This document shows, in pieces, positions 12,437 to 24,295 of a stretch of 64,000 bases of DNA; within the stretch, counting starts at the first letter, position 1; every line of letters begins with the position of its first letter. Source of the stretch: Plazaster borealis. Lineage: Eukaryota > Echinodermata > Asteroidea > Forcipulatida > Labidiasteridae. Made by a program: the position numbers and the translations under genes. The DNA is taken from assembly GCA_021014325.1 (NCBI GenBank), contig CM037459.1, forward strand, positions 12,433,501 through 12,497,500. The letters are read 5' to 3'. The notes beneath the pieces were generated by a model that did not search any database, was not told where the DNA came from, and saw only the letters and a program-made list of their open reading frames with translations.

Positions 12437-12464
12437 GCCATGATTTCACTCTTCTTCATGGTCC
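12417..12464 (-). other. Exon-III-like module, only intact copy
   Basis: Minus strand, 48 bp between CACTGTATCCAG and GTATCTAC, phase 1-1. It reads TMKKSEIMAWEDCYP. At the same place most other unit junctions have TGA for the Trp codon, so this copy is the sole open one I found in this frame. Confidence 0.3.
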
Positions 12465-14355
12465 CTGGATACAGTGCCAGGTCATTCCGAGCAAGTCAGT
12501 TGGGTGGTTCAGTCTATGTCCCAGTCAGTCATCAAACAGCGAACCTGAATAATATAAAATTCAACTAAGAACAGAAAGATTTTGAATTAAATATTGCTTT
12601 GTAAGGTTGGAATAGTTAGTCTTCTTTATCTAAACTGCCTGTGATGTTTTCAACTGACTAAGATTATTCATCAAGACCTTGCCTAGTACATACAGATTTA
12701 TTAAAAACAAAATTGGATACTCCTTTCCTTGATTCAGTGATGCATTTATCTCCAAGGCGTCACTCTCCAACACCAGATCTATGTTGATGTCTTCATGATC
12801 GTTAGCAGTACACTGTGTCAATTCCAGTCATCGAGATACCCTGGAAAAACAAAAATCAAAGTTGTAACAGTTGTAAACCTTCTCCTTAACATGCAAGAAC
12901 ATTGTTTTGGATGAGCAGGACTCCATCCCAGGTTCTCACATAAAGTCGGAGCCACTAAAGAAAAACGGTTTTCAGAGTTGTGAAACATGTTGTACAAACA
13001 AACAAACTCACTCTTTCAAGATGGTTTAGTATACAGCAGACACAGTCATCAAACAGCCAAACTTAATAACATAAAACACAATGATAAACATGAAGATTCT
13101 AATTTAAAGATGGCATTTGGAATGTTGAAAACAAATATCATATCAAAGGTCTTCAGTTTCCAGCTGATAGCAACAATCTGTATCCAAAATGCAGATCAAA
13201 TAGACAAGACGTATTTACAATGACAGGGCAAAATATTTTAACAATTCAACATTTCCTGTTTTTTGAAGTCTTCAAGAGACTTTTTCAGAATAGCCCGAGT
13301 TCATTTTGGCACTTGTTTTGATTTGTTGGAACCATTTGTTTAATTTTATGTTGTTGGGGGAGGGGGGGGTTTGGGGGAAGGACGACACCTTAACACACCT
13401 CCAATGATGTATTTATGGTCCAGGTTGACAACAGAACACAGCATGAAAGTGAGTCTTTGCGGTTCCCATCGATTGCAACAGTCTGTACCAAAATCACTCC
13501 TCATGAATGCCACCTGGAATTAAATCAAAAACATAATTTGATTCCACAGTTTACATGGATCCTCAATATTTCAAGAATTTTGTAAAGAAACATAATGCTA
13601 AGATTGTGTGCATGAACTGTCACATGGGAGGGGAAAAAATATAGTTTTGAGTTGGTTCTTGTTGGTGGCAGTGGATGCGGCTACCCTAATATAGAACTCA
13701 GCGACTTGTTCCACATTTTAAGGGAAACATCTATGTGGATTCTAAACAAAAACATAATTTCACATAACAGCAAAACCAAAGTCATACAGGCTATCTAACA
13801 TCAGGCCAATGTAGGCGTCTTCAAAGTTATGATTAAGATTGGTTTGGGTGTGACAGTTCATGCACACAATTTCAACTCCAAAGAAGAAACATCACCTTCA
13901 AATTCCATAAGTGTACCTGGTGATATGGAGATGTCGATTCCACAGTTTACATGGATCCTCAATATTTCAAGAATTTGTAAAGAAACATAATGCTAAGATT
14001 GTGTGCATGAACTGTCACATGGGAGGGAAAAAATATAGTTTTGAGTTGGTTCTTGTTGGTGGCAGTGGATGCGGCTACCCTAATATAGAACTCAGCGACT
14101 TGTTCCACATTTTACGGAAAAAGATCTATGTGGATTCTAAACAAAAACATAATTTCACATAACAGCAAAACCAAAGTCATACAGGCTATCTAACATAAGG
14201 CCAATGTTGGTGTCTTCAAAGTTATGATTAAGATTGGTTTGGGTGTGACAGTTCATGCACACAATTTCAACTCCAAAGAAGAAACATCACCTTCAAATTC
14301 CATAAGTGTACCTGGTGATATGGAGATGTCGATACCTGGATAGCAGTATCCTCAG
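12437..14355. repeat. Array unit 9 with internal duplication
   Basis: 1919 bp: a normal unit plus a 396-bp tandem duplication. The exon-I-like module (13399-13513) is 115 bp because of one inserted A, which breaks the frame. Confidence 0.88.
13540..14330. repeat. 396-bp tandem duplication inside unit 9
   Basis: 13540-13935 and 13936-14330 are near-identical and both begin GATTCCACAGTTTACATGG and end GGAGATGTC. The junction falls at a GAT shared by both ends. Confidence 0.9.
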
Positions 14356-15862
14356 GCCGTGATTTCACTCTTTTTCACGGTCCCTGGATACAGTGACAGG
14401 TCATTCCTAGCAAGTCAGTTGGGTGGTTCAGTCTATGTCCCAGTCAGTCATTAAACAGCCAACCTGAATAATAAAGAATTCAACTAAGAACAGAAAGATT
14501 TTGAATTAAATATTGCTTTGTAAGATTGGAATTGTTAGTCTTCTTTTTCTTAACTGCCTGTGATATTTTCAACTGACTAAGATTATTCATCAAGACCTTG
14601 CCTAGTACATACAGATTTAAGAAAACAAAATTGGATACTCCTTTCCTTGATTCGGTGATGCATTTATCTCAAAGGCGTCACTCTTCAACACCAGATCTCT
14701 CTAGATGTCTTCATGATCGTTAGCAGTACACTGTGTCAATTCCAGTCATCGACATACCCTGGAGAAACAAAAATCAAAGTTGTAACAGTTGTAAACCTTC
14801 TCTTTAACATGCAAGAATATTGTTTTGGATGAGCAGGACTCCATCCCAGGTTCTCACATAAAGTCAGAGCCACGTATGAAAAAAAAAAAGGATTTCAGAG
14901 TTGTGAAACATGTTGTACAAACAAACAAACTCACTATTTCAAGATGGTTTAGTATACAGCAGACACAGTCATCAAACAGCCAAACTTAATAACATAAAAC
15001 ACAATGATGAACACGAAGATTCTAAATTAAAGATGGCATTTGGAATGTTGAAAACAAATATCATATCAAAGGTCTTCAGTTTCCAGCTGATAGCAACAAT
15101 CTGTATCCAAAATGCAGATCGAAAAGCGGCGTATTTACAATGACATGGCAAAATATTTTAACAATTCAACATTTCTTGTTTTTTGAAGTCTTCAAGAGAT
15201 TTTTTTCAGAATAGCCCGAAATCATTTTGGCACTTATTTTTATTTGTTGGAACCATTTGTATAATTTGTTATTGTTGGGGGAGGGGGGTTTGGGACACCT
15301 TAACACACCTCCATTGATGTATTTATGGTCCAGGTTGACAACACATCAGAACACAGCATGAAAGTGAATCTTCGCGGTTCCCATCGATTGCAACAGTCTG
15401 TACCAAAAACATTCCTCATGATGCCACCTGGAAATAAATCAAAAACATAATTTGATTCCACAGTTTACATGAATCCCTAATATTTCAAGAATTTTGTAAA
15501 AAAACATAATGCTAAGATTAATAACATGGGAGGAAAATAATATAGTTTTGAGTTTGTTCTTGTTGGTGGCAGTGGATGCGGCTTCCCTAATATAGCACTC
15601 AGCAACTTGTTCCACATTTTACGGAAAAAGATCTATGTGGATTCTAAACAAAAACATGATTTCACATAACAGCAAAACCGAAGTCATAAAGGCTATCTAA
15701 CATAAGGCCAATGTTGGTGTCTTCAAAGTTATGATTAAGATTGTTTTGGGTGTGACAGTTCATGCACACAATTTCAACTCCAAAGAAGAAATATCACCTT
15801 CAAATTCCATAAGTGTACCTGGTGATATGGAGATGTAGATACCTGGATAGCAGTCTTCTCAT
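14356..15862. repeat. Array unit 10
   Basis: 1507 bp. Exon-I-like module 15309-15427 is 119 bp: a 5-bp insertion (repeat of an ACA/CATCAG stretch) breaks the frame. Shared with unit 11. Confidence 0.88.
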
Positions 15863-17366
15863 GCCGTGATTTCAATCTTCTTCATGGTCCCTGGATACAG
15901 TGACAGGTCATTCCGAGAGAATCAGCTGGGTGGTTCAGTCTATGTCCCAGTCAGTCATCAAACAGCCAACCTGAATAATAAAGAATTCAACTAAGAACAG
16001 AAAGATTTTGAATTAAATATTGCTTTGTAAGATTGGAATTGTTAGTCTTCTTTATCTTAACTGCCTGTGATATTTTCAACTGACTAAGATTATTCATCAA
16101 GACCTTGCCTAGTACATACAGATTTAAGAAAACAAAATTGGATACTCCTTTCCTTGATTCGGTGATGCATTTATCTCAAAGGTGTCACTCTTCAACACCA
16201 GATCTCTGTAGATGTCTTCATGATCGTTAGCAGTACACTGTGTCAATTCCAGTCATCGAGATACCCTGGAGAAACAAAAATCAAAGTTGTAACAGTTGTA
16301 AACCTTCTCCTTAACATGCACGAATATTGTTTTGGATGAGCAGGACTCCATCCCAGGTTCTCACATAAAGTCAGAGCCACGTATGAAAAAAAAAAGGTTT
16401 TCAGAGTTGTGAAACATGTTGTACAAACAAACAAACTCACTCTTTCAAGATGGTTTAGTATACAGCAGACACAGTCATCAAACAGCCAAACTTAATAACA
16501 TAAAACACAATGATGAACACGAAGATTCTAAATTAAAGATGGCATTTGGAATGTTGAAAACAAATATCATATCAAAGGTCTTCAGTTTCCAGCTGATAGC
16601 AACAATCTGTATCCAAAATGCAGATCGAATAGCGACGTATTTACAATGACAGGGCAAAATATTTTAACAATTCAACATTTCTTGTTTTTTGAAGTCTTCA
16701 AGAGATTTTTTCAAAATAGCCCGAAATCATTTTGGCACTTATTTTTATTTGTTGGAACCATTTGTATAATTTGTTATTGTTGGGGGAGGGGGGTTTGGGA
16801 CACCTTAACACACCTCCATTGATGTATTTATGGTCCAGGTTGACAACACATCAGAACACAGCATGAAAGTGAATCTTCGCGGTTCCCATCGATTGCAACA
16901 GTCTGTACCAAAATCATTCCTCATGATGCCACCTGGAATTAAATCAAAAACATAATTTGATTCCACAGTTTACATGGATCCCTAATATTTCAAGAATTTT
17001 GTAAAAAAAACATAATGCTAAGATTAATAACATGGGAGGAAAATAATAGTTTTGAGTTTGTTCTTGTTGGTGGCAGTGGATGCGGCTTCCCTAATATAGC
17101 ACTCAGCAACTTGTTCCACATTTTACGGAAAAAGATCTATGTGGATTCTAAACAAAAACATGATTTCACATAACAGCAAAACCGAAGTCATAAAGGCTAT
17201 CTAACATAAGGCCAATGTTGGTGTCTTCAAAGTTATGATTAAGATTGTTTTGGGTGTGACAGTTCATGCACACAATTTCAACTCCAAAGAAGAAACATCA
17301 CCTTCAAATTCCATAAGTGTACCTGGTGATATGGAGATGTAGATACCTGGATAGCAGTCTTCTCAA
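15863..17366. repeat. Array unit 11
   Basis: 1504 bp, sister of unit 10: same 5-bp insertion in the exon-I-like module (16814-16932). Confidence 0.88.
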
Positions 17367-18892
17367 GCCGTGATTTCAATCTTCTTCATGGTCCCTGGAT
17401 ACAGTGACAGGTCATTCCGAGGGAGTCAGCTGGGTGGTTCAGTCTATGTCCCAGTCAGTCATCAAACAGCCAACCTAAATAATATAAAATTCAACTAAGA
17501 ACAGAAAGTATTTGAATTAAATATTGCTTTGTACGATTGGAATTGTTAGTCTTCTTTATCTCAACAGCCTGTGATATTTTTAACTGACTAAGATTATTCA
17601 TCAAGACCATGCCTAGTACATACACAATTAAGAAAACAAAATTGGATAGTCCTTTCCTTGATTCAGTGATGCATTTATCTCAAAGGCGTCACTCTCCAAC
17701 ACCAGATCTCTCTTGATGTCTTCATGATCGTTAGCAGTACAATGTGTCAATTCCAGTCATCGAGATACCCTGGAGAAACAAAAATCAAAGTTGTAACAGT
17801 TGTAAACCTTCTCCTTAACATGCAAGAACATTGTTTTGGATGAGCAGGACTCCATCCCAGGTTCTCACATAAAGTCAGAGCCACGTATGAAAAAAAAGGT
17901 TTTCAGAGTTGTGAAACATGTTGTACAAACAAACAAACTCACTCTTTCAAGATGGTTTAGTATAGAGCAGACACAGTCACCAAACAGCCAAACTTAATAA
18001 CATAAAACACAATGATGAACACGAAGATTCTAAATTAAAGATGGCATTTGGAATGTTGAAAACAAATATCATATCAAAGGTCTTCACAGTTTCCAGCTGA
18101 TAGCAACAATCTGTATCCAAAATGCAGATCGAATAGACAAGACGTATTTACAATGACAGGGCAAAATATTTTAACAATTCAACATTTCCTGTTTTTTGAA
18201 GTCTTCAAGACATTTTTTTCAGAATAGCCCGAGTTCATTTTGGCACTTATATTTATTTGTTGGAACCATTTGTTAAATTTTTTGTTGTTGGGGGAGGGGG
18301 GGTTTGGGGGAAGGACGACACCTTAACACACCTCCAATGATGTATTTATGGTCCAGGTTGACAACAGAACACAGCATGAAAGTGAGTCTTCGCGGTTCCC
18401 ATCGATTGCAACAGTCTGTACCAAAATCATTCCTCATGATGCCACCTGGAAATAAATCAAAAACATATTTTAATTCCACAGTTTACATGGATCCCTAATA
18501 TTTCAAGAATTTTGTAAAAAAACATAATGCTAAGATTGTGTGCATGAACTGTCACATGGGAGGGAAAAAATATAGTTTTGAGTTGGTTCTTTTTGGTGGC
18601 AGTAGATGTGGCTACCCTAATATAGAACTCAGCAACTTGTTCCACATTTTAGGGGGAAACATCTATGTGGATTCTAAACAAAAACATAATTTCACATAAC
18701 AGCAAAACCAAAGTTATACAGGCTATCTAACATAAGGCCAATGTTGGTGTCTTCAAAGTTATGATTTAAATTGGTTTGGGTGTGACAGTTCATGCACACA
18801 ATTTCAATTCCAAAGAAGAAATATCACCTTCAAATTCCATAGGTGTACCTGGTGATATGGAGATGTAGATACCTGGATAGCAGTCTTCTCAC
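17367..18892. repeat. Array unit 12
   Basis: 1526 bp, with the extra inverted micro-segment (18537-18556) and an intact exon-I-like module. Confidence 0.88.
18332..18445 (-). other. Exon-I-like module of unit 12
   Basis: 114 bp, open in phase 1-1. The terminal motif reads HKYIIG instead of HKYING. The acceptor is TTTGATTTATTTCCAG. Confidence 0.38.
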
Positions 18893-19519
18893 GCCGTGAT
18901 TTCACTCTTCTTCATGATCCCTGGATACAGTGACAGGTTATTCCGAGCAAGTCAGTCGGGTGGTTCAGTATATGTCCCAGTCAGTCATCAAACAGCAAAC
19001 CTGAAAAATAAAAAATTCAACTAATAAACTTCCCATAGATTGCAACAGTCTGTACCAAAATCATTCCTCATGATGCCACCTGGAAATAAATCAAAAACAT
19101 AATTTGATTCCACAGTTTACATGGATCCCTAACATTTCAAGAATTTTGTAAAAAAACATAATGCTAAGATTAATAACATGGGAGGGAAATAATATAGTTT
19201 TGAGTTGGTTCTTGTTGGTGGCAGTGGATGCAGCTTCCCTAATATAACACTCAAACTTGTTCCACATTTTAGGAGGAAAACATCTATGTGGATTCTAAAC
19301 AAAAACATGATTTCACATAACAGCAAAACCGAAGTCATACAGGCTATCTAACATAAGGCCAATGTTGGCGTCTTCAAAGTTATGATTAAGATTGGTTCGG
19401 GTGTGACAGTTCATGCACACAATTTCAACTCCAAAGAAGAAATATCACCTTCAAATTCCATAGGTGTACCTGTTGATATGGAGATGTAGATACATGTACC
19501 TGGATAGCAGTCTTCTCAT
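18893..19519. repeat. Array unit 13, internally deleted
   Basis: Only 627 bp. After the first ~130 bp the sequence jumps (near 19026) to the end of the exon-I-like region, losing about 0.9 kb including the donor side of that module. Confidence 0.88.
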
Positions 19520-19945
19520 GCCGTGATGTCACTCTTCTTCATGGTCCCTGGATACAGTGACATGTCATTCCGTGCAAGTCATTTGGGTGGTTCATTCTTT
19601 GTCCCAGTCAGTCATCAAACAGCCAACCTGAATAATATAAAATTTAACTAAGAACAGAAAGATTTTGAATTAAATATTGCTCTGTAAGATTGGAATTGTT
19701 AGTCTTCTTTATCTAAACTGCTTGTGATATTTTCAACTGACTAAGATTATTCATCAAGACCTTGCCTAGTACATACATATACAGAATTGAGAAAACAAAA
19801 TTGGATACTCCTTTCCTTGATTCAGTGATGCATTTATCTCCTAGGCGTCACTTGTCAACACCAGATCTCTTGATGTCTTCATGATCTTTATTAGCAGTAC
19901 ACTATGTCAATTCCAGTCATCGAGATACCCTGGAGAAAGATGTAA
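19520..19945. repeat. Array unit 14, 3' part missing
   Basis: Partial unit that runs into block B' at the equivalent position to the unit 3/block B junction (exon-II-like acceptor, near 19935). The same junction on both sides shows that unit plus B was duplicated as one piece. Confidence 0.82.
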
Positions 19946-20668
19946 CAGTTGTTAACCTTCTCCTTAAAATGTAAGAACATTGTTTTGGATGAGCAGGACT
20001 TCATTCAAGTTTTCAACACTCAGTCACTGCATGTATGTAATAAATGGTGAAATTATCACAGTTGTGAAACATGTTTTACATGTACAAGCAAACAAAACCA
20101 GAGTACATGTAGGTAGCTCCAGTAGTATTGAAGCAATGATAAGTTTCACAATAAATATTGATTTATTTAGTACCCTGGAAGGGCCACCTCAAAGTTGCTC
20201 TTCCCAAAATGCTTAACACTACAAATGCATTTACCAAGTTGTAAAAGATGTTCACCATAGTCTACATGTAATACGAAGAGCTTCACAAATGTTGGTGGGC
20301 GAGTTTTACGATCGCAATTTGTTATGGTTTCTTCCTCTAAGATTTTTTGAGAGTCAAATAATTCTCATCGTCTAATTTGTTTTCATTAAACAAACCATCA
20401 AGAAACTTTGTTGATCACGTTCCAGAAGAAATAACAGAAAATAGTTTATGTTTTGTCAGGGATCGAGTGCATGATTATATTGCGTTAAATTTAATTGGGC
20501 ATTCAAATTAAGCCACATGAGGTCTTCAAAAGCACTTTCCTTGACTTAGTATTAGAGACAGGAAATATTTCTCTTGGTGGACTGCAGCTAATTTAATCAG
20601 TAGGCTTTTAGATTCAGACTAATTCAATAATTACTAATCCCATACTTTAATTTCTTAAGTCATCTTAC

Positions 20669-21403
20669 CTTGAAACTTGCATCCTCATATCGTCGCTGTT
20701 TTTACGAAGCGACGATTTAGCCCTGCAGCAAGAAATACGGGTTTTTAGAAAATCGCGTTTGAAGTTGAACTATTTTCAAAACTATTATTTAGGACACTAC
20801 TTTATATTTTTTCTTTGAAAGTTTTCTATCAAAAAAGAGCTGAAAACTTCATTTATTCAGAACTGTTAGCATTTTTCAAGTCTGCGACTGTTTTGATGAG
20901 TAATTAATTCCTAAACACATTTGTCACTTCGTAAAACCCCAAAAACAGACCTGCCCGCAGAGCGCTGTGTACAAAACAATGCGTATTTAGGTTTGTCACT
21001 TCGTAAAAACCGTAATGAAATGTTTTGTCACTTCGTAAAAACCCAAACGTTAAACCACGCCTATTTTGGCACCGTGCCTGCGCTATGTAGTTCAATGGAC
21101 TTCAGTGGCGAATTTTGATTTGTCACTTTGTAAAAACAAAACATGTCAAATACATTATTCGTCGATTATTCTAATTAGTGTAATTACGAAAATATAGCGT
21201 ATTAGGTCCTGAAACTTTGTGAAAATGTTAACAGCATTGAACACATCAATAATTTACAAAAAAAACGATGTGCTAAATTGTATGATTTTTGACACATTTG
21301 CCACTTCGTAAAAACAACGACGATATAATAAGACACATTCATCCAAGGTTTCCATGCTCCCACTGATAGCAATCTGTACACAAATGGTTCCTTGTGACAT
21401 CAC
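20669..21403 (-). pseudogene. Copy of exon B-e2 broken by a MITE
   Basis: The parts 21326-21403 and 20669-20689 match exon 4022-4114. The MITE and its TA duplication lie between them. The acceptor (CATGTACAG) and donor (CAAG/GTAAG) survive. There is also a one-base deletion (GGAAACC for GGAAAACC) and about 7 extra bases near the donor, so the frame is lost even without the insertion. Confidence 0.6.
20690..21323. mobile_element. Tc1/mariner-type MITE with internal iterated end motif
   Basis: 634 bp present in B' and absent from B. The ends are inverted repeats: TCGTCGCTGTTTTTACGAAG at the left, and the complement of CTTCGTAAAAACAACGACGA at the right. TA flanks both ends (20688-20689, 21324-21325), and block B shows a related unoccupied site. 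The end motif TTTGTCACTTCGTAAAAAC recurs in direct orientation at about 20920, 20992, 21024, 21119 and 21297. There is no transposase frame. Confidence 0.82.
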
Positions 21404-21644
21404 CTGTACATGAAGAATCACTTAATAACTGCATTCAAATCACAAAATTAACTCCAAATTGATTTCAATCGTTACTTTCATTAACAGATTTGAGCCAATC
21501 AAGTATAGAACGATACAAGCCATACATTCAATAATAAACAAGCTTCTCAAGCAAACTCCCAACATTGACTCCAAAGTTGATTTCAATCCTCTTCCAAAAC
21601 ATTTCATCAATGAGTAGATGTCATATTCCTCATAGCATACACAC

Positions 21645-21725
21645 CTCCATTGATGTCTTCATGGTACTGGGATGGCATGTGTAGTTTGCATTGGACTTCG
21701 TCTTTCCAAAGAATACTTGTACTCG
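21645..21725 (-). CDS. Candidate exon B'-e1 (copy of B-e1)
   Basis: 81 bp, phase 1-1, open. One change from the first copy gives WKDEVQC instead of WKDGVQC. The next exon of this copy is destroyed, so this is probably a relic kept open by chance or youth. Confidence 0.28.
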
Positions 21726-22097
21726 CTCATATAGGCAGATGGTTCAGCATTTCACCATTGCAGTAATTAAAAGACAAATAAATACAATCAGAAATCACAA
21801 TTCGAAACAGAATTCCAGTTAGTTTGGGATTTTTTGAGGTGCATGAAAATGGTGTGAAGTGCTTGTTACATGACCCAGTGACTGATGAACGATGATGATG
21901 TGAAGTTATTGGTGATGGATTTAAATGTAACAAGAAGATGAAAAATATAAGCATTATGAATCAATGGTGACTGATAACAATTTAAAGGTGTGTTCAAGTA
22001 GATCAGTACTTCAGAAAAGATTGTTGAAGTTCAGAAATAACCTTACCTTAGTTATACATTGATGCTCCACAAGCTGACCACTCAGAGTCTATTCAAC

Positions 22098-22921
22098 ACA
22101 GGAGTCCAATGGTTGTAGGGTCTGTCCTGTAGCACAGGAGTTCATTGGTTGCAGGGTCTGTCAAGTAGCACAGGGGTGAAGTGGTTGCAGGGGCTGTCCT
22201 GTAGCACAGGGGTCCAGTGGTTGCAGAGTCTGTCAAGTAGCACAGGGGTACAGTGGTTGCAGGGTCTGTCAAGTAGCACAGGAGTCCAGTGGTTGCAGGG
22301 TCTGTCCTGTAGCACAGGGGTCCAGTGGTTGCAGGGTCTTTCCTGTTGTACAGGAGTTCAGTGGTTGCAGGGTCTGTCCTGTTGCACAGGAATTCAGTGG
22401 TTGCAGGGTCTGTCAAGTAGCACAGGGATCCCGTGGTTGCAGGGTCTGTCATGTAGCAAAGGGGTCCAGTGGTTGCAGGGTCTGTTAAGTAGCACAGGAG
22501 TTCGGTGGTTGCATGGTCTGTCCTGTAGCACAGGAGTTCAGTGGTTGCAGGGTCTGTCAAGTAGCACAGGGGTCCAGTGGTTGCAGGGTCTGTCAAGTAG
22601 CACAGGAGTTCAGTGGTTGCAGGGTCTGTCCTGTGGCACAGGGATCCAGTGGTTGCAGGGTCTGTCAAGTAGCACAGGAGTTCAGTGTTGCAGGGTCTGT
22701 CCTATAGCACAGGGGTCCAGTGGTTGCAGGGTCTGTCAAGTAGCACAGGAGTTCAGTGGTTGCAGGGTCTGTTAAGTAGCACAGGAGTTCGGTGGTTGCA
22801 TGGTCTGTCCTGTATTACAGGAGTCCAGTGGTTGCAGGGTCTGTCCTGTAGCACAGGAGTCCAGTGGTTGCAGGGTCTGTCCTGTAGCACAGGAGTTCAG
22901 TGGTTGCAGGGTCTGTCCTGA
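22098..22921. repeat. 36-bp minisatellite, about 23 units
   Basis: Unit of 36 bp with the variants TCCTGTAGCACAGG and TCAAGTAGCACAGG followed by AGTTCAGTGGTTGCAGGG. One base is missing near 22686. Because 36 is divisible by three the array is open over about 190-208 codons on both strands (a WLQGLSSSTGVQ-type repeat, plus; a DPATTGPLCYLT-type repeat, minus). The one-base slip ends the frames. I regard these as artefacts, not proteins. Confidence 0.95.
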
Positions 22922-22924
22922 GAG

Positions 22925-23105
22925 AGCTTGTGTAGATGAGAAGGACTCACAATCCCAGGTTCCCACACTCAGCCACTGCCATGTATGAAAAAAGGTGACA
23001 TGTTCAAAATAAATTGTGAAACATGTTTTACAAAAATCAGAATACATGAAGGTAGCACGAGTGGTATACTATGGAAGCAATAGAATAAGTTTTGCAATAT
23101 TAAGC
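22925..23105. repeat. Third, degenerate copy of the start of block B
   Basis: GATGAGAAGGACTC...CACTCAGCCACTG...GTGAAACATGTTTTACA and a GAAGCAATAGAATAAG segment match, in order, the beginning of B' (about 19985-20155). The duplication therefore continued past the minisatellite. Confidence 0.65.
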
Positions 23106-24245
23106 ACCCCTGGCATAATGAAAACTAAGTATACAAAATAGGACAAAAGCTCTGTACACACAACACGGTGCGCCCGCGCACACACACACACCCGCTGTGA
23201 AATAATGTTATACATTGTTATGTGAATGGTATGTGCCCTGGCATACAAAGTAACCGCGGCAGTGTTTGGGTATAAGTTTTTTAATTAAAGATGGTCGTTG
23301 GAAAATATTGTCCAATAGACACAGCTGTTGCATCAGTGTGAAGATGATTTCACAGGCTTCGAGAATGACGTCACCCCAAAGGCTACACTGAGTTGTTCCT
23401 TTGGTTATAAAGCGGCGAGCGAGGCCATGCAGTAAAAAAATAGGTTGCTGTTTGCGCGTTGTGCACATTTGAATAGGTACTTCTGCGGTTTTGGGGTATG
23501 ACTCAAGTTTTGTAAACTAAAATGGTCGAATCATCTTCTCGGTTATGATGTAAACAAATGGTATCACTAGAAAGGCAGGGATATTTTGTTTAATATTCTG
23601 ATCACCCCAAATTTACAGCCTCGTCCATTTTAGTGATATGACCAATTTGAGGGCGCAACTGCAAATGCAAGGTAATGCTATTACGTGCATTGTGTGTACG
23701 CGCGCACACACAGACAAGCAAATGTCCAAAACTTTTCATTATGATGAGTCGTTAATCACAATTTCATATCCGAAATGATTGATAGGATGATTAGTAAACA
23801 TTTCATCTTCATTTGAACAAACAAATCAAAATCATGAAATGAATTTTATTCTTAGAAATTGAATGTTACTTTCTGCAAAACACTTACTTGACCACCTGAC
23901 CAATAAACTCCATTTACCTGGAGCTCCAAAATATGCAAAAGCTATTTTATGAAATCCATATACAAACTGCACCAACTACCAAATAATCTTAGCGAACTCC
24001 ATGAATGATACATTATTATTACATGTTTTCCATTTTTATAGTTCACAAAATGTCTCTTATTAGAACTGGAGTTTAATTCAGCTCTCAAACTCTTTACTCG
24101 CTCTAGACAAACTGTCTCAAAATGTTCCCACAGATGAGTCTTAGCAACATCATGGTCCCATTTGTACAGAAGTCTCGATAGCCTCAAGTCCTGCATGAAA
24201 TCTATGTCAGCTCGAATTTAGGCCCCTATATTTATTTTGTTTTTT
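23106..24245. other. Unique AT-rich spacer
   Basis: No gene or repeat family recognised apart from short CA-rich runs at 23170-23192 and 23700-23715. Open frames are short and without motifs. Confidence 0.5.
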
Positions 24246-24295
24246 CCAGAAAACTAGCAGGAAAGCTTATGGTGGCCCTGAAGGGACATCGCATA

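Larger units (their letters stand above)
1..19950. repeat. Tandem array of ~1.5-kb units
   Basis: The same ~1500-bp sequence recurs head to tail. Unit starts, recognised by a GCCGTGATTTCACTC-like segment, lie at 1, 1501, 3007, 6423, 7921, 9418, 10918, 12437, 14356, 15863, 17367, 18893 and 19520. Most units are 1497-1526 bp. One has an internal 396-bp duplication, one has a large internal deletion, and three are cut at a junction. A non-homologous block (3426-4925) interrupts the array and a second copy of that block ends it. The many 60-113 aa open frames on both strands inside the array are the same shadows repeated in each unit. They are not independent genes. Confidence 0.95.
19946..22140. 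repeat. Block B', second copy of the segmental duplication
   Basis: Collinear with 3426-4925. It has a ~120-bp extra segment (about 20090-20220) and a 634-bp MITE (20690-21323). It ends in the expanded minisatellite. Confidence 0.87.

Noticed and set aside
832..18645. Dozens of 60-113-codon open frames in the array
   Set aside because: The same few frames recur in each unit on both strands and run through intron-like and homopolymer DNA. Only the splice-bounded core on the minus strand is worth keeping.
1..19950. CRISPR-like or ribosomal repeat array
   Set aside because: Units are 1.5 kb without spacer structure, and no rRNA sequence is recognisable.
22093..22775. Long open frames (191 and 208 codons) on both strands
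   Set aside because: They follow from a 36-bp repeat whose length is a multiple of three. They have no start context or domains and end at the one-base slip.
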